Source: Candidatus Moranbacteria bacterium RIFOXYB1_FULL_43_19
GTDB taxonomy: Bacteria; Patescibacteriota; Minisyncoccia; Moranbacterales; UBA11712
NCBI GenBank assembly: GCA_001784875.1
Contig: MFSH01000009.1
Coordinates: 1-54,369 of the forward strand
Reading direction: 5' to 3'
DNA: 54,369 nt
Of this stretch, positions 33,936 through 44,573 are shown one piece after another (position 1 is the first letter of the stretch; every line of letters begins with the position of its first letter). A program made the translations under genes and the position numbers. The notes beneath the pieces are model-generated. The model saw only the letters and a program-made list of their open reading frames with translations, made no database searches and was not told where the DNA came from.

Positions 33936-34060
33936 CACAACTTCGAATCAGCAATGATTCAAAAATACAATTACAGCTGCATTCAAATAATAACTTTCAA
34001 TTCGGCAGTTTTATAACTAATTCCTTTTTATTGATCTTGCTCGAAGTTGTTCTACTGGGG
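33928..34060. repeat. CCCGGTAG-type inverted repeat element, copy 3
   Basis: Arms 33928-33946 (CCCGGTAGCACAACTTCGA) and 34041-34060 are inverted with two or three mismatches around about 94 nt of AT-rich DNA. The left end supplies the receiver gene's stop codon. Confidence 0.8.
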
Positions 34061-34079
34061 AAAATAAAACAATAAGAAG

Positions 34080-35156
34080 ATGGAAAATAGAACGCAAGTC
34101 GAGGCAAAATTCACAAGTTATCTGGAAATGGTGGCCGGGCAAAACGCTTCGGACCTTCATTTGTGTGTTGGTCGTCCTCCGATTCTCCGGATTGACGGGA
34201 AGCTGTATCCGATTGCCGGAGAGGGGAAAATCTCCGAACAGGCCATGATTGAGCTCTCAAGAGTGATTCTCAACGAAGAGCAGCAGAAAAAATTTCAAGC
34301 AGCCAAACAAATCGATTTTTCAATCGATCTTCACGGAAAAGCCCGCTTTCGAGCCAATTTATATTATCAGAAAGGCCTCATCAGCGCCGCTTTTCGGATG
34401 ATTCCCTCGAAAATCAGAACTCTCGAAGAGCTCGGCATGCCTTCAGCTCTATACGAGCTTACCAAGCAGTCGCAGGGTTTTGTTTTGGCGACTGGTCCGT
34501 GCGGCCATGGAAAATCAACAACTCTGGCGGCGATGATCGACCACATCAATCACACCCGCCAGGACCATATCATAACCATTGAAGACCCGCTGGAATATCT
34601 TTTTGAACCGGATATGTGCATCATCGACCAGAGAGAAATTTTTCAAGATGCGACCGATTTCGGAACGGCTCTCAGGGCGGTTTTTCGGGAAGATGCGGAT
34701 GTGGTAATGGTCGGTGAAATGCGGGATCTTGAAACAATTTCAACGGCGATCACCGCAGCTGAAACGGGACATCTCATTTTCGCAACTCTTCACACAAATG
34801 ATGCGGCTCAGACGGTTGACCGGATGGTGGATGTTTTTCCGGCTCATCAGCAAAATCAAATAAGAATGCAGCTGGCCCAAAATCTTCTGGGGATTATTTC
34901 CCAAAGACTGCTAAACAGAGTGGACGGAGGGAGGGTTCCGGCGGTTGAAATACTGTACAACAACAACGCCATTGCCAATTTGATCAGGGAAGGGAAGACT
35001 CACCAGATAAATCTCGTCATCGAAACTTCCCGCGAGCAGGGAATGAATTCCCTCAACAGTTCTCTGGCAGGGTTGGTAAAAAGAGGAATAGTTTCTTTCG
35101 AAGAGGCAGAAACATATTCAACCAACCGGGAAGAGCTAAAGATACTATTGAGATAA
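34080..35156 (+). CDS. pilT: Type IV pilus retraction ATPase PilT
   Basis: This 358-aa ATPase drives pilus depolymerisation. It shows ASDLHLCVGRPPILRIDG at the N-terminus, Walker A written GPCGHGKST (139-147) in place of the usual GPTGSGKST, Asp box TIEDPLEYLF, Walker B DADVVMVGEMRD, His box GHLIFATLHTNDA, and a C-terminal segment resembling the AIRNLIRE motif (AIANLIREGK). Length is normal. Confidence 0.95.
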   Translation: MENRTQVEAKFTSYLEMVAGQNASDLHLCVGRPPILRIDGKLYPIAGEGKISEQAMIELSRVILNEEQQKKFQAAKQIDFSIDLHGKARFRANLYYQKGLISAAFRMIPSKIRTLEELGMPSALYELTKQSQGFVLATGPCGHGKSTTLAAMIDHINHTRQDHIITIEDPLEYLFEPDMCIIDQREIFQDATDFGTALRAVFREDADVVMVGEMRDLETISTAITAAETGHLIFATLHTNDAAQTVDRMVDVFPAHQQNQIRMQLAQNLLGIISQRLLNRVDGGRVPAVEILYNNNAIANLIREGKTHQINLVIETSREQGMNSLNSSLAGLVKRGIVSFEEAETYSTNREELKILLR

Positions 35157-35164
35157 AAAAATAT

Positions 35165-36373
35165 ATGAAATACAAATACAAGGCGCGAAATCAAGCAGGA
35201 GAAATCCAGGAAGGTTTTGTTGAAGCCACAACCATAGCCAACGCGACTTTGGTTCTCCAGCAGCACAATCTGGTTGTTGTTTCCGTGAAACCTGTGCAGG
35301 AATCCGGACTTTTGTCCGGGCTTTCGCATGCGTGGGAGGGAATTTCGGCCAAGGAGTTTGTCATTTTCACGAGGCAGCTAGCCGTGATGATTGAGGCCAA
35401 AGTTCCGCTTACAGTCGCCTTCAAGAGCATAGCCAGCCAGACAGCCAACCCTTATTTCGCCAGCGTTCTTTCCCGGATAATTTCGGATATCGACGAAGGG
35501 AAAACTCTTTCCGAGTGTTTCCAAAAGCACCCCAATGTTTTTTCGGAACTTTTTGTGAATATGGTCCAATCCGGCGAGATTTCCGGAAATCTCCAAAAAA
35601 CCCTCGAGGATTTGGCTGACAATATCGAGAAAAACCACACTCTGACTCAAAAAGTCAAAGGCGTGCTCTATTATCCGGCTTTTATTCTTTCCGCTTTTTT
35701 CATCGTGGCCTTCATCATGATCACTTTCGTCATTCCGAAACTGATGACGATGCTCAAAGAAACCAATGCCCAGCTGCCTATCACGACCAAGATTCTCATC
35801 TGGAGCGGTGATTTCATGCAAAAATGGTGGTGGGCAGTGCTTTTGGCGGTCATTGCCGCGATTGCCGGAGTCATATATTATGTCCGTACAGAAGAAGGAA
35901 AGAAAGAATTTGACGTTGCCATTCTCAAAGTTCCGCTGGTGAGCCGGGTTCTGCGCTACGTGTATCTCGCGCGCTTTTCCGAAAACTTGAGCACGCTGGT
36001 CCGGTCGGGGCTTCCCATCGTCACGTCCCTTCAAATTTCCGGAAAAGTGATCGGCAACTCGCTTTTCGAGATGGATATTCTTGAGACGGCGGAGAAAGTG
36101 AAAACGGGTGGCTCCATCAGCGGAGAGCTTGCCGGAAAGCCGAATTTTCCCCCGATGATGGTCCAGATGATCAAAGTCGGAGAAGACACAGGAAAACTGG
36201 ATTCGACCCTTGAGACGATGTCCAAATTCTATACCCGGGAAGCCGACCAGATGGTTTCCAATTTGAGCTCGATTCTTGAGCCGGTGCTGATTGTCATTTT
36301 GGGTGTCGGTGTCGGCATCCTGGTTTTCTCAATCATTGTTCCGATATATAATATAGCGCAGGGGATAAAATAG
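35165..36373 (+). CDS. pilC: Type IV pilus platform protein PilC
   Basis: This 402-aa inner membrane platform protein couples the ATPases to pilin insertion. Two GspF domains (about 65-190 and 265-395) contain FTRQLAVMIEAKVPL and RFSENLSTLVRSGLPI, with three membrane segments. It follows pilT by 8 nt. Confidence 0.96.
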   Translation: MKYKYKARNQAGEIQEGFVEATTIANATLVLQQHNLVVVSVKPVQESGLLSGLSHAWEGISAKEFVIFTRQLAVMIEAKVPLTVAFKSIASQTANPYFASVLSRIISDIDEGKTLSECFQKHPNVFSELFVNMVQSGEISGNLQKTLEDLADNIEKNHTLTQKVKGVLYYPAFILSAFFIVAFIMITFVIPKLMTMLKETNAQLPITTKILIWSGDFMQKWWWAVLLAVIAAIAGVIYYVRTEEGKKEFDVAILKVPLVSRVLRYVYLARFSENLSTLVRSGLPIVTSLQISGKVIGNSLFEMDILETAEKVKTGGSISGELAGKPNFPPMMVQMIKVGEDTGKLDSTLETMSKFYTREADQMVSNLSSILEPVLIVILGVGVGILVFSIIVPIYNIAQGIK

Positions 36374-36427
36374 ATTTTTGAATTCGAATTCTGAATTTTG
36401 AATAAAAATTTAAATAAATAAATTAAT

Positions 36428-36446
36428 CTAGGAAGGCGGTGAAAAA
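36428..36446 (+). promoter_or_regulatory. Pilin ribosome binding site leader (shared with the pilin at 38725)
   Basis: CTAGGAAGGCGGTGAAAAA directly precedes the ATG. Nearly the same string (CTAGAAAGGCGGTGAAAAA) precedes the pilin at 38725, while the other pilins lack it. Confidence 0.6.
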
Positions 36447-36854
36447 ATGATAAACAAAAAATATTCAAAAGGCTTCACTCTCATCGAGCTTCTGGTTGTG
36501 ATTGCAATTATAGGAATTTTAGCAGCGGTGGTTTTGGTGAGTATAGCAGGCGGTAGGGATAGAGCTCGTCTTTCCGCAGCCAAGCAATCGGTCATGAGTA
36601 TTATGCCATTCCTTATAGACTGTAGCATGAGAGGAGTAGCCATTACTACGCATGGTGCAACCGGAGGAGGTGTATCTTGTACCGGAGCACCTAACTGGCC
36701 AGCGCTTGCTGGTTGTGCTGTCACCACGGGTTCAACTGCAGAATGTTGCTATACGGGTGACTTGACTGATGGTGATGTCGATGTTGATTGTAGGGCAGCA
36801 GATTTTAGATGTGATGTAACTGGTACTAGCGCCGGGGCATGTTTAGATATTTAG
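36447..36854 (+). CDS. Type IV pilin, paralogue 1
   Basis: A 135-aa prepilin with leader MINKKYSKG^[12 protein letters not shown], cut by PilD after Gly9, with the Glu5 of the mature pilin. The soluble domain has eight cysteines, so disulfides are likely. It is a paralogue of the next gene, with 77 identical nt in the helix-coding part. A good RBS makes it a candidate major pilin. Confidence 0.92.
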   Translation: MINKKYSKGFTLIELLVVIAIIGILAAVVLVSIAGGRDRARLSAAKQSVMSIMPFLIDCSMRGVAITTHGATGGGVSCTGAPNWPALAGCAVTTGSTAECCYTGDLTDGDVDVDCRAADFRCDVTGTSAGACLDI

Positions 36855-37022
36855 AAAGAGATTCATGAAAAAGTTCTCCTAAGATTTTTTCTTGGCAGAA
36901 CTGAAGTTACAAGTTAGCTGATTTAATTTTCCCAATTAGCCCGTCTTTTCAATCAAAGGGCGGGTAAAGATGGGCGAATGTTTTCTGTGAAGGATAAGAT
37001 TTTCAACTTTTAATACAAAAAA

Positions 37023-37436
37023 ATGAAAAAAAATAAAAGCGGGTTCACTCTCATCGAGCTTCTGGTTGTGATTGCAATTATAGGAATTTTAGCAGCGGTG
37101 GTTTTGGTGAGTATAGCAGGTGGGAGGGATAGAGCTCGACTTTCGGCGGCGAAACAGGCTTTGGTGAGTGCGATGCCTTTTGCTATTGATTGCAGTATTA
37201 GGGGTATAACCGTGAATCATCCTACAACTACTAGCGGAGGAGTCGGAGGAAATCCAATTTGCGTTGGAGGACCTAATTGGCCAACCCTTTCCGGGACTAC
37301 ATCTGATCTAGGGTCTACTGCTCGTTGCGGCTACGTAGGTGACCTAAGTGATGGTATGATAAATGTTGATTGTGTCGCGAATGATTTCCATTGTGACATA
37401 ACAACTCAGAGTGCAGGAGCCTGTATAGATAATTAG
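37023..37436 (+). CDS. Type IV pilin, paralogue 2
   Basis: A 137-aa prepilin with leader MKKNKSG^[12 protein letters not shown]. Its soluble domain follows paralogue 1 ([33 protein letters not shown]) but diverges in the middle. The first 77 nt of the mature helix (37044-37120) are identical to those at 36474-36550, indicating recent duplication or gene conversion. Confidence 0.92.
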   Translation: MKKNKSGFTLIELLVVIAIIGILAAVVLVSIAGGRDRARLSAAKQALVSAMPFAIDCSIRGITVNHPTTTSGGVGGNPICVGGPNWPTLSGTTSDLGSTARCGYVGDLSDGMINVDCVANDFHCDITTQSAGACIDN

Positions 37437-37644
37437 CGGATGGACAGATTATGTGCAAGAAATCTGTTTTGGTGTCCGATCAGAGTTTGAATTCTTTCAA
37501 ACATATTTTCTCAACGACCTTGTCTTTTTTTCAGATGTTCTTCTTTTTCAATTTTTTGAAAAATGCTTCAACTGGAAATGAAAGGTGGCGACGTGAATAA
37601 AAGGGCGAGGGGAGGTGGGAAAATAAATAAATAAGAACAAAAAA
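37437..37644. other. Gap between pilin genes
   Basis: I see no gene here. The stretch is AT-rich in its first two thirds and purine-rich before the next pilin start; no convincing terminator or promoter was found. Confidence 0.5.
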
Positions 37645-38136
37645 ATGATATTTCTCCCGAAAAACAAAAAAGGTTTCACTCTCATCGAACTCCTCGTCGC
37701 GATGGCCATAATCGCCATCTTGGCTGCTGTTGTTTTAATTTCGATGCAAGGCTATGGTAAAGACGCCCGGGCGTCGAAAGCCTTAGCGGAAATGTCGAGC
37801 GTCATTCCATCACTATATAGTTGCTGGGGGAATGGAGGAACGGTTAACGCTCCCGGTACTTATGGTGGGATTAACATTTGCAAACTGGATGGAGTGGACA
37901 ATCCAGCCTATGGATCCTGGCCGGTTGGTTTTTCAGGCGATTTGAAAGAATGGTGGCTTGGCAGTTGGGATGCTCCCAATCCATTGGCGAATAAGAATTG
38001 GACGGCTGTCTTCGTAAGTGCTAATGACGGGAAAAACGTTTGTTGCAACTCTGCAATGAATGGGTGTAAGATTCTTGCTTGGGATGGGTCAACATGGCCA
38101 GCAGGATATTGCGATCCGACTCATCCAGATAACTAG
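37645..38136 (+). CDS. Type IV pilin-like protein
   Basis: A 163-aa prepilin with leader MIFLPKNKKG^[12 protein letters not shown]. The C-terminal domain is rich in Trp and Gly with several cysteines (NVCCNSAMNGCKI, GYCDP). It is longer and clearly different from the two preceding paralogues, so it may be a minor pilin. Confidence 0.9.
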   Translation: MIFLPKNKKGFTLIELLVAMAIIAILAAVVLISMQGYGKDARASKALAEMSSVIPSLYSCWGNGGTVNAPGTYGGINICKLDGVDNPAYGSWPVGFSGDLKEWWLGSWDAPNPLANKNWTAVFVSANDGKNVCCNSAMNGCKILAWDGSTWPAGYCDPTHPDN

Positions 38137-38173
38137 TTTTTTTCTTTTTCTAAAAATGAACAATAAAAAAATA

Positions 38174-38620
38174 ATGAAAAAAAATAAAAAAGGATTCACT
38201 CTCATCGAGCTTCTGGTTGCTATGGCGATAATCGGCATTTTGGCGGGAGTGGTTTTGGTTTCACTGTCGAGCTATAGTAATAAGGCCAGAGCTAATGCCG
38301 CGTTGCAGACTGCCAAGAGCATCATGCCAGAAGCGACTCGATGCAATCTTAATAATCTTCCGCTCACCAATATTCCATCAGATACGGCTAATTCAGGTGG
38401 GCCAATTTGCGCAGGATCATCTTTTTCATGGCCTTCGTTGGATACTGCAAGTACGACCGGATGGAAATGGGGATGGACAAGCGATTCCGATTTGTATTAT
38501 CTACAAATCAGCGGTTCCGGCCCCTTTATTCTTTGTAGAGTCAACAAAGATAACTGGAACTGGCAAGGCAGTGGCTGGGTTCCTGATTTATATCCTGGAG
38601 TATGTTTGTATAAAAACTAA
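38174..38620 (+). CDS. Type IV pilin-like protein
   Basis: A prepilin of about 148 aa with leader MKKNKKG^[12 protein letters not shown]. An alternative ATG at 38156 would give a 13-aa leader; neither has a clear RBS. The soluble domain has three cysteines and many Trp residues. It resembles the upstream gene in its helix but not in its globular part. Confidence 0.88.
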   Translation: MKKNKKGFTLIELLVAMAIIGILAGVVLVSLSSYSNKARANAALQTAKSIMPEATRCNLNNLPLTNIPSDTANSGGPICAGSSFSWPSLDTASTTGWKWGWTSDSDLYYLQISGSGPFILCRVNKDNWNWQGSGWVPDLYPGVCLYKN

Positions 38621-38682
38621 TTAATTTCCATAATAACACTCAATATTAGAAAATTTGAATCAAATGTGAATATATGAAATTT

Positions 38683-38724
38683 ATTCATATATAATTAAGA
38701 TTAACCTAGAAAGGCGGTGAAAAA
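38683..38724 (+). promoter_or_regulatory. Candidate promoter and RBS for the pilin at 38725
   Basis: A TATAAT box (38690-38695) overlaps an inverted repeat (ATATGAA/TTCATAT), with no good -35. The RBS string AAAGGCGGTG follows, 5 nt before the ATG. Confidence 0.4.
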
Positions 38725-39135
38725 ATGAAAACAAACAAAAAAGGTTTTACTCTCGTTGAGCTTCTCGTCGTGATCGCCATTATCGGAATTTTGGCGGCGA
38801 TCGTGCTGGTGAGCCTCCAGAGCGCGAAAAACAAGGCAAAATTGGCATCTTTCCGCTCGAGCGCGGTGAGCGTCAATCCGGCAGCGATGAGCTGCGCGGA
38901 TGAAAATATCCTCGCGGTGGCTTCAGTTGCTCCGGGAGACAATATTTGCGCTGACATAACAGTTGAAGACAGCGTTTATCCGGTTCTTGCCAACGGTGTC
39001 TGTGACGGAAACACCTACGTAGTTGCGGCGACAGACGCGACTTCGGCCGACGGCCAGTATTCGGTTGTCATGACCTGCACCATTGCCGGAACTGCCAGAG
39101 TGGTCACATGCACGGAAAGCGGCTGCACGCCATAA
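38725..39135 (+). CDS. Type IV pilin
   Basis: A 136-aa prepilin with leader MKTNKKG^[32 protein letters not shown]. The C-terminal domain ends in two cysteines ([11 protein letters not shown]), giving a type IVa-like D-loop. It has its own AT-rich upstream region and the same RBS leader as the first pilin, so it could be separately expressed. Confidence 0.92.
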   Translation: MKTNKKGFTLVELLVVIAIIGILAAIVLVSLQSAKNKAKLASFRSSAVSVNPAAMSCADENILAVASVAPGDNICADITVEDSVYPVLANGVCDGNTYVVAATDATSADGQYSVVMTCTIAGTARVVTCTESGCTP

Positions 39136-39380
39136 TTTGTATTGAAAATTTTTCCATTTAGCCTCGCTTTTTCCGCCCACGCACCGAATAAATTGGTGCG
39201 GGGTAAAAAATGGCGGGGCGATAATGGAATAATTTCGAATTGGTCTTTGGTAACAGGGTTATGGGCAGTGGGTTTAGTCTTTGGCTATGGGTCTTTAGTT
39301 TTTTTCCAATGACCAAAAACCAATGACTTGTCCCACAGCCGATGACCAATGTAACCAATAACTAGTTAACACAAATTTTT
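39136..39380. repeat. Hairpin and word-repeat spacer with a GGTGCGGGG copy
   Basis: The spacer holds a hairpin (about 39159-39219) containing CGCACC/GGTGCG and the string AATTGGTGCGGGG (39191-39203), the same word that bounds the nested tRNA inserts, but with no tRNA nearby. It is followed by TTGGTC/ACCAA word repeats that are partly self-complementary (CCAATGACCAAAAACCAATG near 39306). No gene is seen. Confidence 0.6.
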
Positions 39381-40208
39381 ATGATAGCTATTTTCTTCAT
39401 CGTCGGTCTCATTGTCGGTTCTTTCCTCGGAGCCGTGAACTACCGTCTCAAGACTGCCGAAGACATTGTTTTCAAACGGTCCCACTGCCCGCACTGCAAA
39501 AAGAAAATCCGCTGGTACGACAATGTGCCGCTTTTGAGCTTCGTCGTCCTTTGGGGAAAATGCCGCGCTTGCGAAAAAAACATTTCCTGGAAATATCCGG
39601 CGGTCGAGCTTTTGACCGGGCTTCTTTACGCGGCGGTGGCCTGGAAGTTTCTGGGCGGCTGGGGAGTGTCTCCCGAAAAAATGCTTACCGGTCCGGACGT
39701 GGCGGAAATGTCTTTCTGGCTTTTCACGGTATCTTACCTTGTCCTCATCTTTTTCCACGACCTTTCGTTTATGCTCATCCCAGACGCGGCTGTATATCCG
39801 GCCATCATCATCACCCTTCTTTTTCAGTATTGGAAATATCTCCAGGGACCGCTTGGAATCGCCACGCTCAAGAATCCTTTTGTGGGCGCGTTTTTTGCGG
39901 CGCTCGTTGCGTCCTGTTTTTTCTTTCTTCTCATCTGGATGTCGCGGGGAAAATGGATCGGGGGAGGGGACGTGAAACTTGGATTTCTGGCAGGAACCAT
40001 TGTCGGCTGGCCAAAAATACTCTTTGTCCTCTTTTTTGCCTATATGATCGGGGCGGTGGCAAGCCTCATTTTGATCGGCCTCAAGAAAAAAACCTGGAAA
40101 AGCCAGATTCCCTTCGGGCCGTTTCTCGTCACTGGAATTTTGATAGTGATGTTTTTTTCTGAACAGCTCCAGTTTTGGGCTAACAGGTTTTTGAATATAG
40201 GATATTAA
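39381..40208 (+). CDS. pilD: Prepilin peptidase PilD
   Basis: A 275-aa membrane aspartyl protease that cleaves prepilin leaders and methylates the new N-terminus. The N-terminal methyltransferase part has two CxxC pairs (CPHC, CRAC), and the catalytic aspartates lie in FHDLSFMLIPD and GGGDVKLGF. About eight membrane segments are predicted. It sits between the pilins and the pseudopilins. Confidence 0.95.
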   Translation: MIAIFFIVGLIVGSFLGAVNYRLKTAEDIVFKRSHCPHCKKKIRWYDNVPLLSFVVLWGKCRACEKNISWKYPAVELLTGLLYAAVAWKFLGGWGVSPEKMLTGPDVAEMSFWLFTVSYLVLIFFHDLSFMLIPDAAVYPAIIITLLFQYWKYLQGPLGIATLKNPFVGAFFAALVASCFFFLLIWMSRGKWIGGGDVKLGFLAGTIVGWPKILFVLFFAYMIGAVASLILIGLKKKTWKSQIPFGPFLVTGILIVMFFSEQLQFWANRFLNIGY

Positions 40209-40282
40209 TCAATTTCGAATTCCTAATTTCGAATGAATTTTAATGACTGAATTTCGAAATTTTAGAATTCAAATAATATATT
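40209..40282. repeat. Word-repeat spacer continuing into the pseudopilin leader
   Basis: AATTTCGAA/TTCGAAATT words flank AATGAATTTT. The same kind of words (TTCAAAA) continue past the start codon as five CAAAATT copies inside the next gene. Confidence 0.6.
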
Positions 40283-40879
40283 TTGATTCAAAATTCAAAA
40301 TTCAAAATTCAAAATTCAAAAAAGGGCTTTACTCTTATCGAGCTCATGGTTGTCATTGCTATTGTCGGGATTTTAGCGACGATTGCTCTTGTCAACACCG
40401 GAAAAAACGATGATCGGGATGTGCGCCTCGAAGCAGAACGCCTGACAACGTTCCTTCGGGATGTGCAAAACCGGTCTTTCGCTTCAGAAAAAATCAACGG
40501 TGTGACTGGAAAAGTTTGCGGATATGGAGCCTATTATCAAAGCGGAACGCCAAACAGCTTTCAGACTTTCTATGTGGTTACCAAAGATATATCAGATCCT
40601 CCGACTGACGCGCTTGATGTCGAATGTGAAAGCGGAAATGTTTGGAAAAAGAATGCTTCTGGTCCCGGATCAACCGCGATTACCTATGGAAATCCATTTT
40701 ATTTCAAAAAAGACACCGTAGCTGGCGGCCCCTTGATCGAAATTTTCTTTCTCTCTCCGAACGGAAAAGTTTTTTACAACGGAAGTTTGGTTGCCGACAA
40801 TGCAGTCATAAGCTTGAGGAAGGGGACTGCCAATGTGACGGTAACCGTCAATAGTACAGGAAACATTAGCTATAAATAA
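40283..40879 (+). CDS. GspH/FimT-like pseudopilin
   Basis: A 198-aa prepilin. The leader MIQNSKFKIQNSKKG is encoded by tandem TTCAAAA words and is followed by FTLIELMVVIAIVGILATIALV. The soluble domain (RDVRLEAERLTTFLRDVQNRSFASEK) matches GspH/FimT minor pilins, which help initiate pilus assembly. An internal start cannot replace the leader because no other Met precedes the cleavage site. Confidence 0.88.
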   Translation: MIQNSKFKIQNSKKGFTLIELMVVIAIVGILATIALVNTGKNDDRDVRLEAERLTTFLRDVQNRSFASEKINGVTGKVCGYGAYYQSGTPNSFQTFYVVTKDISDPPTDALDVECESGNVWKKNASGPGSTAITYGNPFYFKKDTVAGGPLIEIFFLSPNGKVFYNGSLVADNAVISLRKGTANVTVTVNSTGNISYK

Positions 40880-40886
40880 CAGATCT

Positions 40887-41522
40887 GTGAAGAAAAAAAC
40901 AATCGGCAAAAATTTTTCGGAAATTGCGGGCTTCACCCTGATTGAGCTGCTCATCACAATTTTTCTCATTTCGGTGGGATTGATTGGCGTCATCTCTTTT
41001 TTCAATACAAATCTCCAGAGCCAGTTCGAAGCCAAAAACGAAGTCATTGCCGCGGGCCTTGCCCAGGAAGCGACAGAACTGGTGCGAAACATTGTGGATT
41101 ATAATTTTTTGAATGATAATACCAAGTGGTACACTGAAATAGCCGTTGATCAAAATGGGACAAGTAATTGCGATTGGCTTGATGTTGAATCATTGACGAA
41201 TCATAAATGTTGGAATAGCAGCGATAACTATAAGTTTATAGGCGTCTGCATCGATATTTTAAATGGCCAATACTATCAATGCCAGAACGTAGGCAATGAA
41301 AATAGAAAATATACGGATTTTCTTCGGAAGGTTGTGGCCAAGGGAGAGAATGTTAATGATAAATTTGAATTGCCAAATGGAATCGATCTTGATGCGGGAG
41401 ACTGTCTAAAAGTCGAAGCAACGGTTGGGTGGCCAAAATCAAATGCTGCTTGCGCCAACGATATTGCAATGTGTCCCCAAAAGACCACTTCCACCGACAT
41501 AATCTGCAAGCCGCGGCTGTAA
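40887..41522 (+). CDS. Type IV pilus minor pilin, PilV-like
   Basis: A 211-aa protein with leader MKKKTIGKNFSEIAG^FTLIELLITIFLISVGLIGVISFF. The longer leader and the helix followed by AGLAQEATELVRNI are typical of PilV/GspI. The start is GTG at 40887 (7 nt after the previous stop). The C-terminal domain has eight or so cysteines. Confidence 0.85.
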   Translation: MKKKTIGKNFSEIAGFTLIELLITIFLISVGLIGVISFFNTNLQSQFEAKNEVIAAGLAQEATELVRNIVDYNFLNDNTKWYTEIAVDQNGTSNCDWLDVESLTNHKCWNSSDNYKFIGVCIDILNGQYYQCQNVGNENRKYTDFLRKVVAKGENVNDKFELPNGIDLDAGDCLKVEATVGWPKSNAACANDIAMCPQKTTSTDIICKPRL

Positions 41523-41537
41523 AATTATATTTCACTG

Positions 41538-42221
41538 ATGAAAATACCAAATACCAAATACCAAATACCAAATACCAGAAAAGGCTTCACGCTCGTCGAA
41601 TTGCTGGTTGCTATCCTTATATTCTCCATCATTGTGATCGCAATCGTAGCCGTTTTTGTTTCCACAGTGACGTCCTCCGGAAAAGCGAAAGCCATCAAAA
41701 CCGTCAAGGAAAACGCCGAATTCGCGATGTCTTCCATCGCCAAGGATGTCAGGATGGGGAAGATAGGCAGCTATGCTATTGGAGGAGGAACAGAATTCTG
41801 GCCCGATGGATCCGTCAATGAGAAATATTTTGCTGTTATACGGAATATAAACATGGAGGTGGCTTGTTACTTTGTAGGGAGCGATTATCTAGGCGTTGCG
41901 ACAGGAACACGCGATGCTTCTTCGGGTATTCTTGATTGTCCTAGCGCCGATATAACGAAATATGACAGAATAATTGATCTTTCGGGAACGAATATGAAGT
42001 TTGATGATTTTTCTTCTGGTTTTTATGCGTGCCCGACCGCAATAAGCGATATTGATGTTGGTTTGCATCCCTGTTTTTTTGAAATAGGAAAAAAACGACG
42101 CGGCTGGGTGGAAATAAACCTCAACATTGTCCCCACCGGTGGAATTGGAATGGATTCAGACACGATCAATATCCAGACTACTGTCTCTTCGAGGGATTAT
42201 GGCTGGGAAGACGTGGAATGA
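41538..42221 (+). CDS. Type IV pilus minor pilin, PilW/GspJ-like
   Basis: A 227-aa protein with leader MKIPNTKYQIPNTRKG encoded by tandem AAATACC words, followed by [24 protein letters not shown]. The downstream VKENAEFAMSSIAKDVRMG is typical of PilW/GspJ minor pilins. The third of three consecutive pseudopilins after PilD. Confidence 0.87.
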   Translation: MKIPNTKYQIPNTRKGFTLVELLVAILIFSIIVIAIVAVFVSTVTSSGKAKAIKTVKENAEFAMSSIAKDVRMGKIGSYAIGGGTEFWPDGSVNEKYFAVIRNINMEVACYFVGSDYLGVATGTRDASSGILDCPSADITKYDRIIDLSGTNMKFDDFSSGFYACPTAISDIDVGLHPCFFEIGKKRRGWVEINLNIVPTGGIGMDSDTINIQTTVSSRDYGWEDVE

Positions 42222-44470
<2,249 letters not shown>

Positions 44471-44573
44471 GTTTTCAATTTCGAATTTTGAATGAATGTC
44501 CAAATTTTCGAATGTTTGAAACATTCTATCATTCAAAATTGTCTCAAAATTCAGAATTCAAAATTCTTAATTA
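44471..44573. repeat. AT-rich self-complementary spacer
   Basis: Words TTCGAATTTTGAATGA and ATTCAGAATTCAAAATTC form an inverted pair about a centre near 44520 (AATGTTTGAAACATT). No gene or terminator with a T-run is evident. Confidence 0.55.

Noticed and set aside
36428-42221. CRISPR or tandem gene array suggested by repeated pilin N-termini
   Set aside because: The repeats are the conserved hydrophobic helix of type IV pilins; no regularly spaced direct repeats with unique spacers are present anywhere in the window.
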